Under the pieces are notes generated by a model. The model made no database searches and was not told the origin of the DNA. It saw only the letters and a program-made list of their open reading frames with translations. DNA of 64,000 nucleotides. It comes from JAQIBY01 sp963676165. GTDB lineage: Bacteria; Bacteroidota; Bacteroidia; Bacteroidales; ML635J-15. The position numbers were made by a program, and so were the translations under genes. Positions within the stretch are counted from its first letter, which is position 1; each line of letters starts with the position of its first letter. The stretch spans positions 1,612,001 through 1,676,000 of the forward strand of contig OY781043.1 in the NCBI GenBank assembly GCA_963676165.1. The letters run 5' to 3'. Shown here one piece after another: positions 25,800-34,988 of the stretch.

Positions 25800-26810
25800 T
25801 TACAAACTCAATAAAAATTCCATGCTGTCAATATTGTCTGCAAAGGTGTTTAGTTGTGGCGTTTGACATGTGCCCAACGGAATGCTGTTCGGGAAATTCG
25901 GAATATTCGTGCTAATGCATTGAATCTGATCCTGTTTAAAGCTAAGTGCTGCAATCAAATCCTCTTGATTCTCATAATGTTCATAATACAGAACACTGAG
26001 TGGAGACGCCAGATCCGCATGTTCTCTCAGCAAAAGAAAATCATTATCTAGGTGCTTTTGTAAGTCCATTAAAAGAATTGCTTTCTGATACACGTAATTA
26101 TTCATGTACTTATTATGTTCCATTAACTGTGACCAAGACTCGCAAGCATCAAGGATTTTAGTCACATCATAAGCTTTTGGGACATAAACTTTCGAGACAC
26201 TGCGACAGCCTAGTCCAAAATACATGAAAACATCATTGCAAAGTGCTTCGAGTTCTTCTTTGCTTTCATTCCCGCTGAGAACAGCCAAGGAATTCCTGTT
26301 TTTTCGGATAATGTGAGGCAACTTTCCAAAATATTGCTCAAAATAGCGTGCAGAATTGTCACTGCCTGTTGCAATGACTGCATCTGTGTTTTTAAATAGC
26401 TCAGACTCAAAGCGAATTTGCTCCTTCAGTTCAGGCAAAAATTGGCTGAGTTTAGACACAATTACTTTTGGCAGTACTTTATCTTTTGATGAAAGTTTGA
26501 CTATGGCTGTATGTCCACTTAAAATAATCATGATTAAATCGTGCATGCCAACCAGAGGAATATTTCCAGCCATGATAATTCCAACCCGTTTTATTGACTT
26601 AGGTTGTGCTGAATAGTTTGCAATAAAATCATTCAGTTGCTTTGCATTCAATAAATCGCCCCAATACTTTAAAGTAAAGAGGATAAAAGACTCAGTGAAC
26701 CAAGCATTTTCTCTTTCTGCTTGACTCACTGCTTGCATGATATCAATATCATTCTCTGGCTGCTTTAGGATTTCTCCTAATTTCGCCAGAGCATTTATTC
26801 GTGTCTGCAT
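25800..26810 (-). CDS. Acyl-CoA reductase, LuxC family
   Basis: The 336-aa protein belongs to the aldehyde-dehydrogenase-fold LuxC group, which reduces acyl-CoA or acyl-ACP to the aldehyde with NADPH. Seen are V-G-I-I-M-A-G-N-I-P-L-V-G-M-H-D, S-S-K-D-K-V-L-P, A-V-I-A-T-G-S-D-N-S-A-R-Y-F and the catalytic-Cys motif F-G-L-G-C-R-S-V-S-K. No luxD/E partners are nearby. In Bacteroidota such lone copies are common and of unknown physiological substrate. Its 3' tip is duplicated on the far side of the repeat island. The next two minus-strand genes upstream may be co-transcribed (14-bp gap). Confidence 0.85.
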   Translation of the reverse strand: MQTRINALAKLGEILKQPENDIDIMQAVSQAERENAWFTESFILFTLKYWGDLLNAKQLNDFIANYSAQPKSIKRVGIIMAGNIPLVGMHDLIMIILSGHTAIVKLSSKDKVLPKVIVSKLSQFLPELKEQIRFESELFKNTDAVIATGSDNSARYFEQYFGKLPHIIRKNRNSLAVLSGNESKEELEALCNDVFMYFGLGCRSVSKVYVPKAYDVTKILDACESWSQLMEHNKYMNNYVYQKAILLMDLQKHLDNDFLLLREHADLASPLSVLYYEHYENQEDLIAALSFKQDQIQCISTNIPNFPNSIPLGTCQTPQLNTFADNIDSMEFLLSL

Positions 26811-26824
26811 TTATAAGCTCCCTT

Positions 26825-27352
26825 TTAATATCCAGTTTCGTTGAAGATCTCATTCAAATCTTTCATGGATTCTTCCAATCCCCAAACTTCTAAGCCAGAT
26901 GCAATGATGATAACTTGTGCAATAGCCCAAATAAGAGAAATTGAAATCCCGATAATTGCAGTGATTTGTCCTGCATTGATGTTTTTGTACGAAGACAATG
27001 TAAACAAGTCTGGATTTTCTCTGTATTTGCGTTTCGCTGCTGGTGTCATTGCAAGTGCGATGATAGCGAGTATGATTCCAACCAATCCCCAGCAACAGCA
27101 AAATGAGACAATGGATAAGATCCCCAATGTCAGAATACCTGATGAATTTGGTACTTTTTGTTGGATAGGTGATTTGCTTACTGTTTGTTTTGGAGCTTCT
27201 GCTTTTGGCTCTTCTGAAGCATTTCCTGCAGTGGTTGAACTTTCAAATTGATATGCAGAGCTACTAGTTTGCTTTGGTTCTTCTTTGGGTTGTGAAGAAC
27301 GCTCTCCGCTAAATTCGAATCCTTGATCTTGTGTTTTGTTTTGGTCGTCCAT
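26825..27352 (-). CDS. CCC-motif membrane protein (DUF4190-like)
   Basis: The 175-aa protein has a polar N-terminal half rich in S, E, K, P and Q. Two membrane segments follow; the first contains S-F-C-C-C-W-G-L-V-G-I-I-L, the mark of the Bacteroidota CCC-motif membrane proteins. Between the segments is A-K-R-K-Y-R-E-N-P-D-L-F. The role is unknown. It is adjacent to a DUF2752 gene 12 bp upstream, a pairing I recall from other Bacteroidota but cannot verify here. Confidence 0.75.
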   Translation of the reverse strand: MDDQNKTQDQGFEFSGERSSQPKEEPKQTSSSAYQFESSTTAGNASEEPKAEAPKQTVSKSPIQQKVPNSSGILTLGILSIVSFCCCWGLVGIILAIIALAMTPAAKRKYRENPDLFTLSSYKNINAGQITAIIGISISLIWAIAQVIIIASGLEVWGLEESMKDLNEIFNETGY

Positions 27353-27364
27353 AATACGATGGAA

Positions 27365-27673
27365 TTAGTTAAATGAAAACTGATATTGTGTCGCAATTTT
27401 AATGATGTAGGTAATCACAATAACAGATACGGTAAAAATAAAGGAAATTTTCAAATATTTCGCTCCATGTTTAAAGTTGAAAGTCAAATGGGCAATAAGG
27501 AGTCCTAAAGTTATGATTAAAGGGATAAGTCCAGGGTAGAGCTTAATGCTTTCCCAAATATTCCCTTTTAATAACTCAATGATAGCTCGCTGCATACCGC
27601 AACCTGGACAGTCCATTCCTGTATGAGCTTTCCAATTGCAAGTTCCCATGTGTCTTTCTAGCCAGTCAATCAT
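27365..27673 (-). CDS. DUF2752 family membrane protein
   Basis: This 102-aa protein has C-P-G-C-G-M-Q-R-A near residue 25, the DUF2752 hallmark, followed by two or three hydrophobic segments. The C-x-x-C pair suggests metal or redox chemistry, but no function is established. It is the first gene of a probable DUF2752 / CCC-motif / acyl-CoA reductase transcription unit. Confidence 0.8.
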   Translation of the reverse strand: MIDWLERHMGTCNWKAHTGMDCPGCGMQRAIIELLKGNIWESIKLYPGLIPLIITLGLLIAHLTFNFKHGAKYLKISFIFTVSVIVITYIIKIATQYQFSFN

Positions 27674-28117
27674 GTGATCATCTACTTGTTATCAAAAATA
27701 GAAAAAACGGATGGAAAATACCAAGTGTGTGAGTATTTTAACATTCATTTATAATTTGTGAGCGTATAAAATCTTTCTCAATGTTGGTGCTAAAGGTATT
27801 TAATGCGTTTGTTTGGAGTATGTAATATTTTTGAGTGAAAATCACAATTGTTTAGCATTTTCCAACTTTGCTTTCTTTCCTGTTCTGAATTACTGATAAT
27901 TGTTTTTAAGTGTTCGGGATGATAAAACTTTTTGTCATAATCTTTGCAAACCTTCGTCCCTTGGTTATTGCAAAGATATACGCCAAAAAATAGATTTGCA
28001 TTTGGTTTTTATTCTATGAAACCTCAAATACTATTTTTTGTCTCAATCCTGAAAGTTAAAACCACTAATCTTTTGAAATTCATAAAATATCTTTGAATAT
28101 TGAATTTAGTACTTACC

Positions 28118-28258
28118 TTCCTTTTTTTCTTAGTCAAAAAAAGGAACAAAAAAGACAAGGCAGCACCAATCGCCATACCCGCTCTGCTGAACTGCTATAA
28201 AAGTCAAGAATGTGGACGACTAAAGCGCCATTCTTGATTTTATTTGAGCAGTTCAGCA
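28118..28258. repeat. Two nested hairpin-forming inverted repeats in a gene-free stretch
   Basis: The stretch 27674-28420 has no convincing gene. It contains an 11-bp perfect inverted repeat (28118-28128 with 28136-28146, 7-nt loop). It also contains a larger one: TGCTGAACTGCT (28185-28196) against 28247-28258, with a second inner stem (28204-28212 with 28229-28237). The inner loop is asymmetric, so this is more likely a structured repeat than a plain terminator. Confidence 0.55.
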
Positions 28259-28420
28259 TTCACATCCAACCCTGGCTTGTGGTCTGCCATGCCCAACCCG
28301 CATAGCCTTCTTGATGAAGGCTTCTTCGAGCGCATTATTTCAATTCTCACTTTCGTTTTAAGTCATATCTATTTCATTAAAATCAAATATCTTCATATTT
28401 ACAATAATTTAGTAAGAGCA

Positions 28421-29647
28421 CCAGGGCAAACGCATCTAAAAAATAAACACATTTAATCATGTGATTATCAATGAATTGTCTTGTTTTTATCGTAGAAAAG
28501 TCGTATATTAGTCTGATAATCAGACTGATGTATGAAATTGAAAAGGCCCAATTTATTGTCGTATTTTTCAGAAATGAAAGACCCGAGAGTTGACAGAACA
28601 AAATATCATAATTTGAACGATATAATTTTTATTTCTATTGCCGCCGTTTTAAGTGGCGCCGAATCATGGAATGAAATAGAATGCTATGGTGAAATGAAAG
28701 AGGATTGGTTAAAGACCGTATTGGAGCTTCCCAACGGGATACCTTCGCATGATACATTTAACCGCGTGTTTGCGGCATTGGATTCAAATGAATTTGAACA
28801 GTGCTTTTTGAACTGGATAAAATCGGTAAACAAAACCACCAAAGGAGAAGTGGTCAGTATTGATGGAAAAACAATTAGGGGTTCGAAAAAATTAGGATTC
28901 AAAACTGCTACGCATATTGTTAGTGCTTGGGCCGATAAGAATGAACTTATTTTAGGCCAAATTAAAGTCGATGAAAAATCAAATGAGATTACAGCTATAC
29001 CCCAATTGCTAGACTCTCTTTTGGTTACCGGGAGTATTGTGACAATTGACGCAATGGGTTGTCAGAAGAAGATAGCAAGGAAAATTGTTTCAAAAAAAGC
29101 CGATTATATCCTTGCTGTAAAGGAAAACCAGAAAGAACTGTTCGATGATATCCAGGATAGTTTCAAGATGTTAAAACCTCATGATATAAATGAGGACATA
29201 GATTATGGACATGGCAGGATCGAAACCAGAAAATGTTCGGTGCTAACAGATTTTAGCTTAGTTGAAGCCCCTCAAAAATGGAAAGGTATGGCTTCAATAA
29301 TTAAAATTGAACGCGAACGATACTTCAAAGCTACCAGGAAAAAAGAAACAGAATCAAGTTATTATATCAGCACATTGACAGATGCTTCAATAATAAATAA
29401 AGGAGTGAGGAAACATTGGGGAATTGAAAATAAAGTTCATTGGGTTTTAGATGTAGCATTTAATGAAGACCATTCCAGAAAAAGAACAGGGAACGCTGCC
29501 CAAAACTTCTCCACTTTGAACAGGATAGCACTCAACCTGCTGAAAAAGGACGATGCCAAGCTTGGTATTAAAGGCAAAAGGAAGATTATTGGGTGGAATA
29601 ATGAATATATTTTTAAGGTATTAAAAAATTAGATGCGTTTGCCCTGG
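28421..29647 (+). mobile_element. ISAs1-family insertion sequence, perfect ends and target duplication
   Basis: The element is 1227 bp with perfect 19-bp inverted repeats (28421-28439 and 29629-29647, tip CCAGGGCAAACGCATCTAA). The 8-bp TAAGAGCA is duplicated at 28413-28420 and 29648-29655. The transposase stop codon lies inside the right repeat. The insertion is in the region upstream of aat, about 50 bp before its start, but leaves the aat -7 box in place. Confidence 0.95.
28532..29632 (+). CDS. ISAs1-family transposase
   Basis: The 366-aa protein opens with the family's D-P-R-V-D-R-T-K-Y-H-N-L-N-D-I-I and has G-I-P-S-H-D-T-F-N-R-V-F. The DDE-type core includes V-S-I-D-G-K-T-I-R-G, T-I-D-A-M-G-C-Q and R-K-H-W-G-I-E-N-K-V-H-W-V-L-D-V-A-F-N-E-D. 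It is complete and undisturbed; with intact ends it appears recently active. Confidence 0.95.
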   Translation: MKLKRPNLLSYFSEMKDPRVDRTKYHNLNDIIFISIAAVLSGAESWNEIECYGEMKEDWLKTVLELPNGIPSHDTFNRVFAALDSNEFEQCFLNWIKSVNKTTKGEVVSIDGKTIRGSKKLGFKTATHIVSAWADKNELILGQIKVDEKSNEITAIPQLLDSLLVTGSIVTIDAMGCQKKIARKIVSKKADYILAVKENQKELFDDIQDSFKMLKPHDINEDIDYGHGRIETRKCSVLTDFSLVEAPQKWKGMASIIKIERERYFKATRKKETESSYYISTLTDASIINKGVRKHWGIENKVHWVLDVAFNEDHSRKRTGNAAQNFSTLNRIALNLLKKDDAKLGIKGKRKIIGWNNEYIFKVLKN

Positions 29648-29686
29648 TAAGAGCACATCCACATTCTAATCTCCAATAGAATTTCG

Positions 29687-29694
29687 TATTTTTG
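29687..29694 (+). promoter_or_regulatory. -7 promoter box of aat
   Basis: TATTTTTG fits TAnnTTTG and lies only 4 nt before the aat ATG, so the transcript would be nearly leaderless. A convincing -33 element is not visible. The ISAs1 right end is 39 bp upstream, so the original -33 region may be partly displaced. Confidence 0.5.
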
Positions 29695-29698
29695 CACC

Positions 29699-30346
29699 AT
29701 GCCAGTCTATCAACTCGATGAACATATCCGATTTCCTCATCCTGCTTATGCTGAGCCGGATGGATTGCTCGCTGTCGGAGGCGATTTAAGCCCTGAACGA
29801 TTAGTGCTGGCATATTCCAATGGAATTTTTCCCTGGTATAATGCCGAAGATCCCATCTTGTGGTGGTCTCCAGATCCTCGCACCGTTCTTTTCCCTAAGG
29901 AATTCAAAGCCTCAAAATCACTCAAGCAAAGCATACGTAAATTCAATTATCAGTTTAAGCTAAATTCCGATTTCGAAGGGGTAATAAGGGCTTGTGCCGC
30001 TGTCCCTCGAAAAGAGCAGGACGGAACATGGATTACTGACGAAATGCTGAATGCATACAAAGTGCTAAATGATCAAAATTATGCTTTCTCTGTGGAAACC
30101 TATGCTGATGATAAGTTGGTGGGAGGCTTGTATGGTGTCAAAGTGGGAGGTGTGTTTTCGGGTGAGTCAATGTTTCATCTTCAAAGGGATGCATCCAAGG
30201 CGGCTTTGTATTTTCTTTGCTTGTATGCTGATAAGCTTGGTATTCAGATGATTGATGTGCAGCAGTCAACATCGCATCTACTCAGTTTGGGGGCAAAAGA
30301 TATGGCAAGAGATGAATTTTTACGTAACTTGGCAGCATTTCAGTGA
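29699..30346 (+). CDS. aat: Leucyl/phenylalanyl-tRNA--protein transferase
   Basis: The 215-aa enzyme adds Leu or Phe from aminoacyl-tRNA to N-terminal Arg/Lys of proteins, marking them for ClpAP (N-degron pathway). Family motifs are F-P-H-P-A-Y-A-E-P-D-G-L-L-A-V-G-G-D-L, A-Y-S-N-G-I-F-P-W-Y, W-W-S-P-D-P-R-T-V-L and G-G-L-Y-G-V-K-V-G-G-V-F-S-G-E-S-M-F. tilS follows after 3 bp. Confidence 0.97.
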   Translation: MPVYQLDEHIRFPHPAYAEPDGLLAVGGDLSPERLVLAYSNGIFPWYNAEDPILWWSPDPRTVLFPKEFKASKSLKQSIRKFNYQFKLNSDFEGVIRACAAVPRKEQDGTWITDEMLNAYKVLNDQNYAFSVETYADDKLVGGLYGVKVGGVFSGESMFHLQRDASKAALYFLCLYADKLGIQMIDVQQSTSHLLSLGAKDMARDEFLRNLAAFQ

Positions 30347-30349
30347 AAC

Positions 30350-31681
30350 ATGACACATACACTTTCACATAATTTCGTTCAGGTAATTGAACAGCTTGAT
30401 GCAGATTTTCTTCAAAGAAAGTATTTGCTTGCTGTAAGTGGTGGCGCCGATTCTATGGCTTTGCTCGCTCTGGCGCATCAGCACAGATTAAATGGCTTGG
30501 TGGCACATTGCAATTTCCATTTGAGAGGAGCAGAGTCTGATGGGGATGAAGCCTTTGTTCGGAAATGGGCGGAGAAATTGAATTTTCCTTTGTTTCAGGT
30601 CGATTTTCAGACAGCAGAATATGCCCAAACTCATGGGATTTCCATACAGATGGCTGCTCGTGATTTGCGTTACAATTGGTTCGAAAGTCTTCGAAAAGCA
30701 CAGCAATGCGATTATATTTTATTGGCACATCATCGGGATGATCTTGTGGAAACCATGCTGATCAATTTAACCCGTGGTACAGGCTTGAAAGGATTGACAG
30801 GCATGGATGTGCAGAATGGAAGTCTATTGCGTCCTATGCTGAAAAATAGCCGTGCTGATATTCTGGATTATCTACGTCAGCAATCCATCGATTTCCGTGA
30901 AGATTCCAGCAATGTCGATACCAAATATCTGAGAAATCATATCCGACATAAGCTAATTCCTGCTTTTGAGGATGTTGACGCAAACTTTATGCAGCGCATG
31001 ACTGACAATGCGGAGCGTTTCCGCGAAAATGCCATGCTGCTGGATCATTATACCGAATTTTTGAGACAAAGCATCTGTTCTGAGCAAAATAACGGAGATT
31101 TGCATATCGATATTAAGCATCCTATGGTCAATGAAATGGCAATGTTTGAGCTTTTGCAGAAATATGGATTTCACCGTGCTCAAATTGCAGATTTGTATCG
31201 CTCAAATTTGTCCGGAAAGCAAGTTGTAACAGACGATTATGTGCTTCTGTCCGATAGAAATCATTGGGTGTTGCGAAAACCGAAATCCTCTTTTCAATCC
31301 GTTGCATATATTCAGCGTGGAGAATCAGATTATCAGGGAGATGTCCATTTGTCCTTGACAGAGGTTGATGTTTCAGATGTCTCGTTTACAGACAATCCAA
31401 ATCACATTTATCTCGATCTGGATAAACTCGTGTTTCCTTTGGAAATTCGTGCATGGCAAGAAGGTGATCGCTTTACACCACTTGGAATGAAAGGATCTCA
31501 AAAACTGAGCGATTTTTTCATTAATCGCAAATTGTCAGTCCTCCAAAAACAAGATGTCCGTTTGCTTTGTAGTGATGGGAAAATTGTTTGGGTGATCGGA
31601 TATCAAATGGATGATGCATACAAAATTTCAGACAAAACAGAACATAGTTTATGGGTGAAAAACGAAACATTCAGCGCATAG
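30350..31681 (+). CDS. tilS: tRNA(Ile)-lysidine synthase
   Basis: The 443-aa enzyme converts C34 of the AUA-reading tRNA-Ile to lysidine. The PP-loop S-G-G-A-D-S is at 30-35, followed by A-H-H-R-D-D-L-V-E-T and G-L-K-G-L-T-G-M. The TilS C-terminal substrate-binding domain runs from about 360 (W-Q-E-G-D-R-F-T-P-L-G-M-K-G-S-Q-K-L-S-D). The GH97 gene begins inside its last 31 bp in another frame. Confidence 0.96.
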   Translation: MTHTLSHNFVQVIEQLDADFLQRKYLLAVSGGADSMALLALAHQHRLNGLVAHCNFHLRGAESDGDEAFVRKWAEKLNFPLFQVDFQTAEYAQTHGISIQMAARDLRYNWFESLRKAQQCDYILLAHHRDDLVETMLINLTRGTGLKGLTGMDVQNGSLLRPMLKNSRADILDYLRQQSIDFREDSSNVDTKYLRNHIRHKLIPAFEDVDANFMQRMTDNAERFRENAMLLDHYTEFLRQSICSEQNNGDLHIDIKHPMVNEMAMFELLQKYGFHRAQIADLYRSNLSGKQVVTDDYVLLSDRNHWVLRKPKSSFQSVAYIQRGESDYQGDVHLSLTEVDVSDVSFTDNPNHIYLDLDKLVFPLEIRAWQEGDRFTPLGMKGSQKLSDFFINRKLSVLQKQDVRLLCSDGKIVWVIGYQMDDAYKISDKTEHSLWVKNETFSA

Positions 31682-33705
31682 TAGGAGTGGGCTTTTTACT
31701 CATGATTTTATTGTCTTTTTGTCAAACAAAACACAGTCAAAGCATACAGATTTTATCTCCCAATGAAAACATCAAGGTGAGTGTGGATTTCGGTGAAGAT
31801 GGACTGTTTTATCAGATTGATTTTCAGGATGAAAAGATTCTACGAAAGTCTAAATGTCGTTTTGATTTTGCAAACGCTGAAAGTTTATCCTCTGACTTTG
31901 AGTTGGTTAATGCGTCGATGGAAAGTGTGGATGAAACTTGGCAGCCTGTGTATGGCGAGAAATCTGACATCCGAAATCATTACAATGAATGGCGTGCCGA
32001 ATTTGTTGAGACAAATGCTCAAGCGCGACATTTCACTTTTATTTTGAGGGTGTACGACGATGGCATGGCGTTTCGCTTTGAGTTTCCTGAGGATTTTGCG
32101 GAAGATTCCTTGCTAATCCAGTCTGAGCGTACTGAATTTCGCTTTGCAGATAATCTCTTGGCGTGGTATATTCCTGCCAATTTTGAATCTTATGAAATGT
32201 TGTACGATTCGCTTCCTTTGTCCGACTTAAAAACTGCCAATACGCCCATTACTTTTGAGCATCCACAAGGAAATTATGTGCTGAGTTTGCACGAAGCGGC
32301 TTTGCAGAATTATGCCGGTATGACTTTGTCGAAATCAGAAACAGACTCCCTCTGTTTGGTGAGCGAATTGGTTCCGTGGCCGGATGGCGTGAAAGTAAAA
32401 ACCAGTTTGCCTGCAAAAACGCCTTGGCGTACTGTGCAAATCTCTGCGACAGCTGCTGAACTTATTGAGTCAGATTTGATTTTGAACCTGAATGATCCTT
32501 GTGTTATTCAGGATTGCTCATGGATTCGTCCCGTGAAATGTGTAGGCATTTGGTGGGGAATGCATTTGGGAACCCAAACATGGACTGCAGATGCGCGTCA
32601 TGGTGCAACAACTAAACGCATGTTAGAATATCTGGAATTTGCCAAAGCGCATGGTTTTGATGCGGTTCTGGCGGAAGGATGGAACACCGGCTGGGAGAAT
32701 TGGGGACAAGCCAATGCTTTCGATCAGGTGACTCCAACCCCAGATTTTGATTTGCTTGCACTTGCTGAGGCATATCAGTCGGAGAACATTCAGCTCATCG
32801 GTCACCATGAAACCGGAGGCGATATTGCTGCTTATGAATGCATGATGGATTCTGCCATGGCATTGTATCATTCTTTGGGCATGCATTACCTGAAAACCGG
32901 TTATGCCGGTGCAATCCGGCCAGAGGGATATTACCATCATTCGCAATTCATGGTGGAGCATTACCGTAAGGTGGTGGAAATGGCTGCCAAATACCAGCTG
33001 AATCTAAATGCACATGAGCCAATTAAGGCAACAGGCTTGTCGCGTACTTATCCGAATATGATGACCCGAGAAGGAGCGAGGGGCATGGAATGGAATGCCT
33101 GGAGTGCTGGAAATCCTCCAAATCATCATGTGATATTGCCATTTACACGCTGTTTGGGCGGACCTTTGGATTATACACCCGGAATTTTTGATTTGCTGTA
33201 TGAAAATGCGGGCGAGCGGGTAAAATGGAACGGTTTAGACGATGGAACTTCCTGTGTGAACACTACACTTGCCAAGCAATTGGCTTTGTTTGTGATATTT
33301 TACTCTCCCATACAAATGGCGTCAGATTGCATTGCCAATTATGCCGATCATCCTGCCTTTGCCTTTATTGAGGCTGTGCCTGTGGATTGGGCAGAACAAA
33401 AGGTTCTGCATGCTGACATTGGAGAATTTGTATGCATAGCGAGGAAAGACAAGCACTCCAACGACTGGTTTTTGGGTGCTGTGACCAATGAGCAAGGCAG
33501 AAAATTGTCATTTTCCTGCGATTTCTTGGATGTTGACAACACGTACAGAGCAATCATCTACCAAGACGCTGAAAATACCGACTGGAAAACCAATCCTATC
33601 GCCTATACCATCGAGGAAATATCTGTAAACTCCACAGATACACTCCATTTACAACTTGCGAGTGGAGGTGGTGCAGCCATACATTTCACCTGCCTCAATC
33701 CATGA
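31651..33705 (+). CDS. Glycoside hydrolase family 97, inverting SusB-like alpha-glucosidase
   Basis: The 684-aa enzyme has an N-terminal membrane-export signal (about 10-27, possibly a lipoprotein Cys at L-S-F-C). The N-terminal beta-sandwich of GH97 runs to about 270, the (beta/alpha)8 barrel to about 580 and a C-terminal beta domain follows. Barrel motifs W-W-G-M-H-L-G, H-H-E-T-G-G, Y-L-K-T-G-Y-A-G, N-L-N-A-H-E-P-I-K-A-T-G and A-R-G-M-E-W match the inverting subgroup. Both catalytic Glu positions known from SusB are present, and the Asp nucleophile of the retaining subgroup is replaced by Gly. The start overlaps tilS by 31 nt. The last 64 codons are partly duplicated 1.3 kb downstream. Confidence 0.9.
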   Translation: MGEKRNIQRIVGVGFLLMILLSFCQTKHSQSIQILSPNENIKVSVDFGEDGLFYQIDFQDEKILRKSKCRFDFANAESLSSDFELVNASMESVDETWQPVYGEKSDIRNHYNEWRAEFVETNAQARHFTFILRVYDDGMAFRFEFPEDFAEDSLLIQSERTEFRFADNLLAWYIPANFESYEMLYDSLPLSDLKTANTPITFEHPQGNYVLSLHEAALQNYAGMTLSKSETDSLCLVSELVPWPDGVKVKTSLPAKTPWRTVQISATAAELIESDLILNLNDPCVIQDCSWIRPVKCVGIWWGMHLGTQTWTADARHGATTKRMLEYLEFAKAHGFDAVLAEGWNTGWENWGQANAFDQVTPTPDFDLLALAEAYQSENIQLIGHHETGGDIAAYECMMDSAMALYHSLGMHYLKTGYAGAIRPEGYYHHSQFMVEHYRKVVEMAAKYQLNLNAHEPIKATGLSRTYPNMMTREGARGMEWNAWSAGNPPNHHVILPFTRCLGGPLDYTPGIFDLLYENAGERVKWNGLDDGTSCVNTTLAKQLALFVIFYSPIQMASDCIANYADHPAFAFIEAVPVDWAEQKVLHADIGEFVCIARKDKHSNDWFLGAVTNEQGRKLSFSCDFLDVDNTYRAIIYQDAENTDWKTNPIAYTIEEISVNSTDTLHLQLASGGGAAIHFTCLNP

Positions 33706-33919
33706 TTTTTTAAGGAATTCCGTAGATTTTCAATTAAATTGTTAATAAATATCACTAAAATCCTACGAGAAATCCCAAAATTCTCCCTATATTTCGAAAA
33801 GAAAAGCAAGCCCGTTTATAAATGCTTACAAGTAACTGCAAATGCTTATATACGGATGATGATAATTGTTGGATGTTAGGTGTTTGAAATAAAGGTGTGG
33901 TTATAAACGAGTTAGCTTT
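33697..33919. repeat. Block A of the cassette cluster (type 1 right half)
   Basis: This is the first of four related blocks (A-D). It begins at the GH97 stop codon and ends in TATAAACGAGTTAGC, whose GTT resembles the crossover core of an attC site. The shared core (around CTCCCTATATTTCG and AAGCAAGCCCGTTTATAA) is nearly identical in all four. The arm CGTTTATA pairs with the terminal TATAAACG. The right half, with CGGATGATGATAATTG, is shared only with block C. No gene is convincing on either strand here; the short minus-strand frames recur in every block because the DNA does. Confidence 0.75.
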
Positions 33920-34001
33920 CATTGAGGAAAACGACACTGCAATTTGATGCATTAACGAAACAAGAAATGATTGTTTATCTTTGGAGTTGAAAATTAAAAA
34001 T

Positions 34002-34844
34002 ATGACTAAAGAAACTGCAATAAAATTATTTCAAGACCAAAGAGTTCGTGTTGAATGGAATAGCGACCAAGAAAAATGGTATTTTTCGATTGTTGATGTG
34101 ATTGCTGTTTTAACGAAAAGTGTTAATCCACAGGCTTATTGGAGAAAATTAAAAGAAAGGCTTAGAAAAGAAGGAAATGAAACCGTGACGAATTGTCACG
34201 GTTTGAAAATGAAAGCAGCAGATGGTAAAATGAGAATGACTGATGTTGCTGATACAGAACAATTGCTGCGATTAATTCAATCAATTCCATCACCTAATGC
34301 AGAGCCATTTAAAGTATGGTTAGCAAAAGTGGGCTATGAAAGAATCGAAGAAACAGAAGACCCAGAAAAAGCTTTTGAGAGAGCAATGGAAACTTATTTG
34401 AAGAAAGGATATTCCACAAATTGGATTAATCAAAGGTTGAAAAGCATTGAGGTTCGTAAAGAATTGACAGATGAATGGGAAGCGAGAGGAGTGAAAAAAG
34501 GACTGGAATACGCCATATTAACGGACGAGATTACAAAAGCTTGGGCAGGGCTGACAACGAGAGAATACAAAGAATTCAAAGATTTGAAAAAAGAGAATTT
34601 ACGAGATAATATGACAAATCTTGAATTGGTTTTGAATATGTTAGCTGAAGCAACTACTACTGAAATATCAAAAGAAAAAAATCCTAAAACGTTTTCAGAA
34701 AGTAAGAGAATAGCAAAACAAGGAGGCACAATTGCTGGAAACACGAGGACAGAAATTGAAGATAAGACAGGTAAAAGTGTTGTTACTCCTTTGAATGCGA
34801 AAGAAATAGGTCAAAAGGACGAAAATAAAGAGTTAGAAGAATAA
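34002..34844 (+). CDS. Bro-N (phage antirepressor-like) domain protein, cassette 1
   Basis: The 280-aa protein has an N-terminal BRO/antirepressor domain (about 1-110: W-Y-F-S-I-V-D-V-I-A-V-L-T, A-Y-W-R-K-L-K-E-R-L, R-M-T-D-V-A-D-T-E-Q-L-L-R-L-I-Q-S-I). A helical middle (K-A-F-E-R-A-M-E-T-Y-L-K-K-G-Y) and a charged tail resemble DinD-like chromosomal relatives. It is presumably a DNA-binding regulator of phage or mobile-element origin. ATG 34002 is preferred over TTG 33981 because a TATCTTTG -7 box (33976-33983) ends just before it. It lies 91 bp after the GTT that ends block A. Confidence 0.8.
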   Translation: MTKETAIKLFQDQRVRVEWNSDQEKWYFSIVDVIAVLTKSVNPQAYWRKLKERLRKEGNETVTNCHGLKMKAADGKMRMTDVADTEQLLRLIQSIPSPNAEPFKVWLAKVGYERIEETEDPEKAFERAMETYLKKGYSTNWINQRLKSIEVRKELTDEWEARGVKKGLEYAILTDEITKAWAGLTTREYKEFKDLKKENLRDNMTNLELVLNMLAEATTTEISKEKNPKTFSESKRIAKQGGTIAGNTRTEIEDKTGKSVVTPLNAKEIGQKDENKELEE

Positions 34845-34988
34845 ACAACGAAAAGCCAATCGAGCAGATGGCCACAAGCCATAAGACTACCGGAGCACCT
34901 CTTAAGCATTGAAATGTAACCTTTTTTTTATCGAGAATAACCAATGTAATGGTTGTTATGCGAATGATACTTTTGGTTTCTGTTAATT

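Noticed and set aside
26790..26803. TTTATTCGTGTCTG at the start of the acyl-CoA reductase gene as a further array repeat
   Set aside because: It encodes the N-terminal T-R-I-N-A-L-A-K-L-G, which reads as ordinary protein sequence for this family; a chance match is more likely.
28244..28456. 70-aa frame before the ISAs1 transposase
   Set aside because: It crosses the large inverted repeat and the IS left end and target duplication; no family resemblance.
33697..33919. attI site with an integrase
   Set aside because: Block A ends in a GTT core, but no tyrosine recombinase gene occurs anywhere in the window, so attI cannot be supported.
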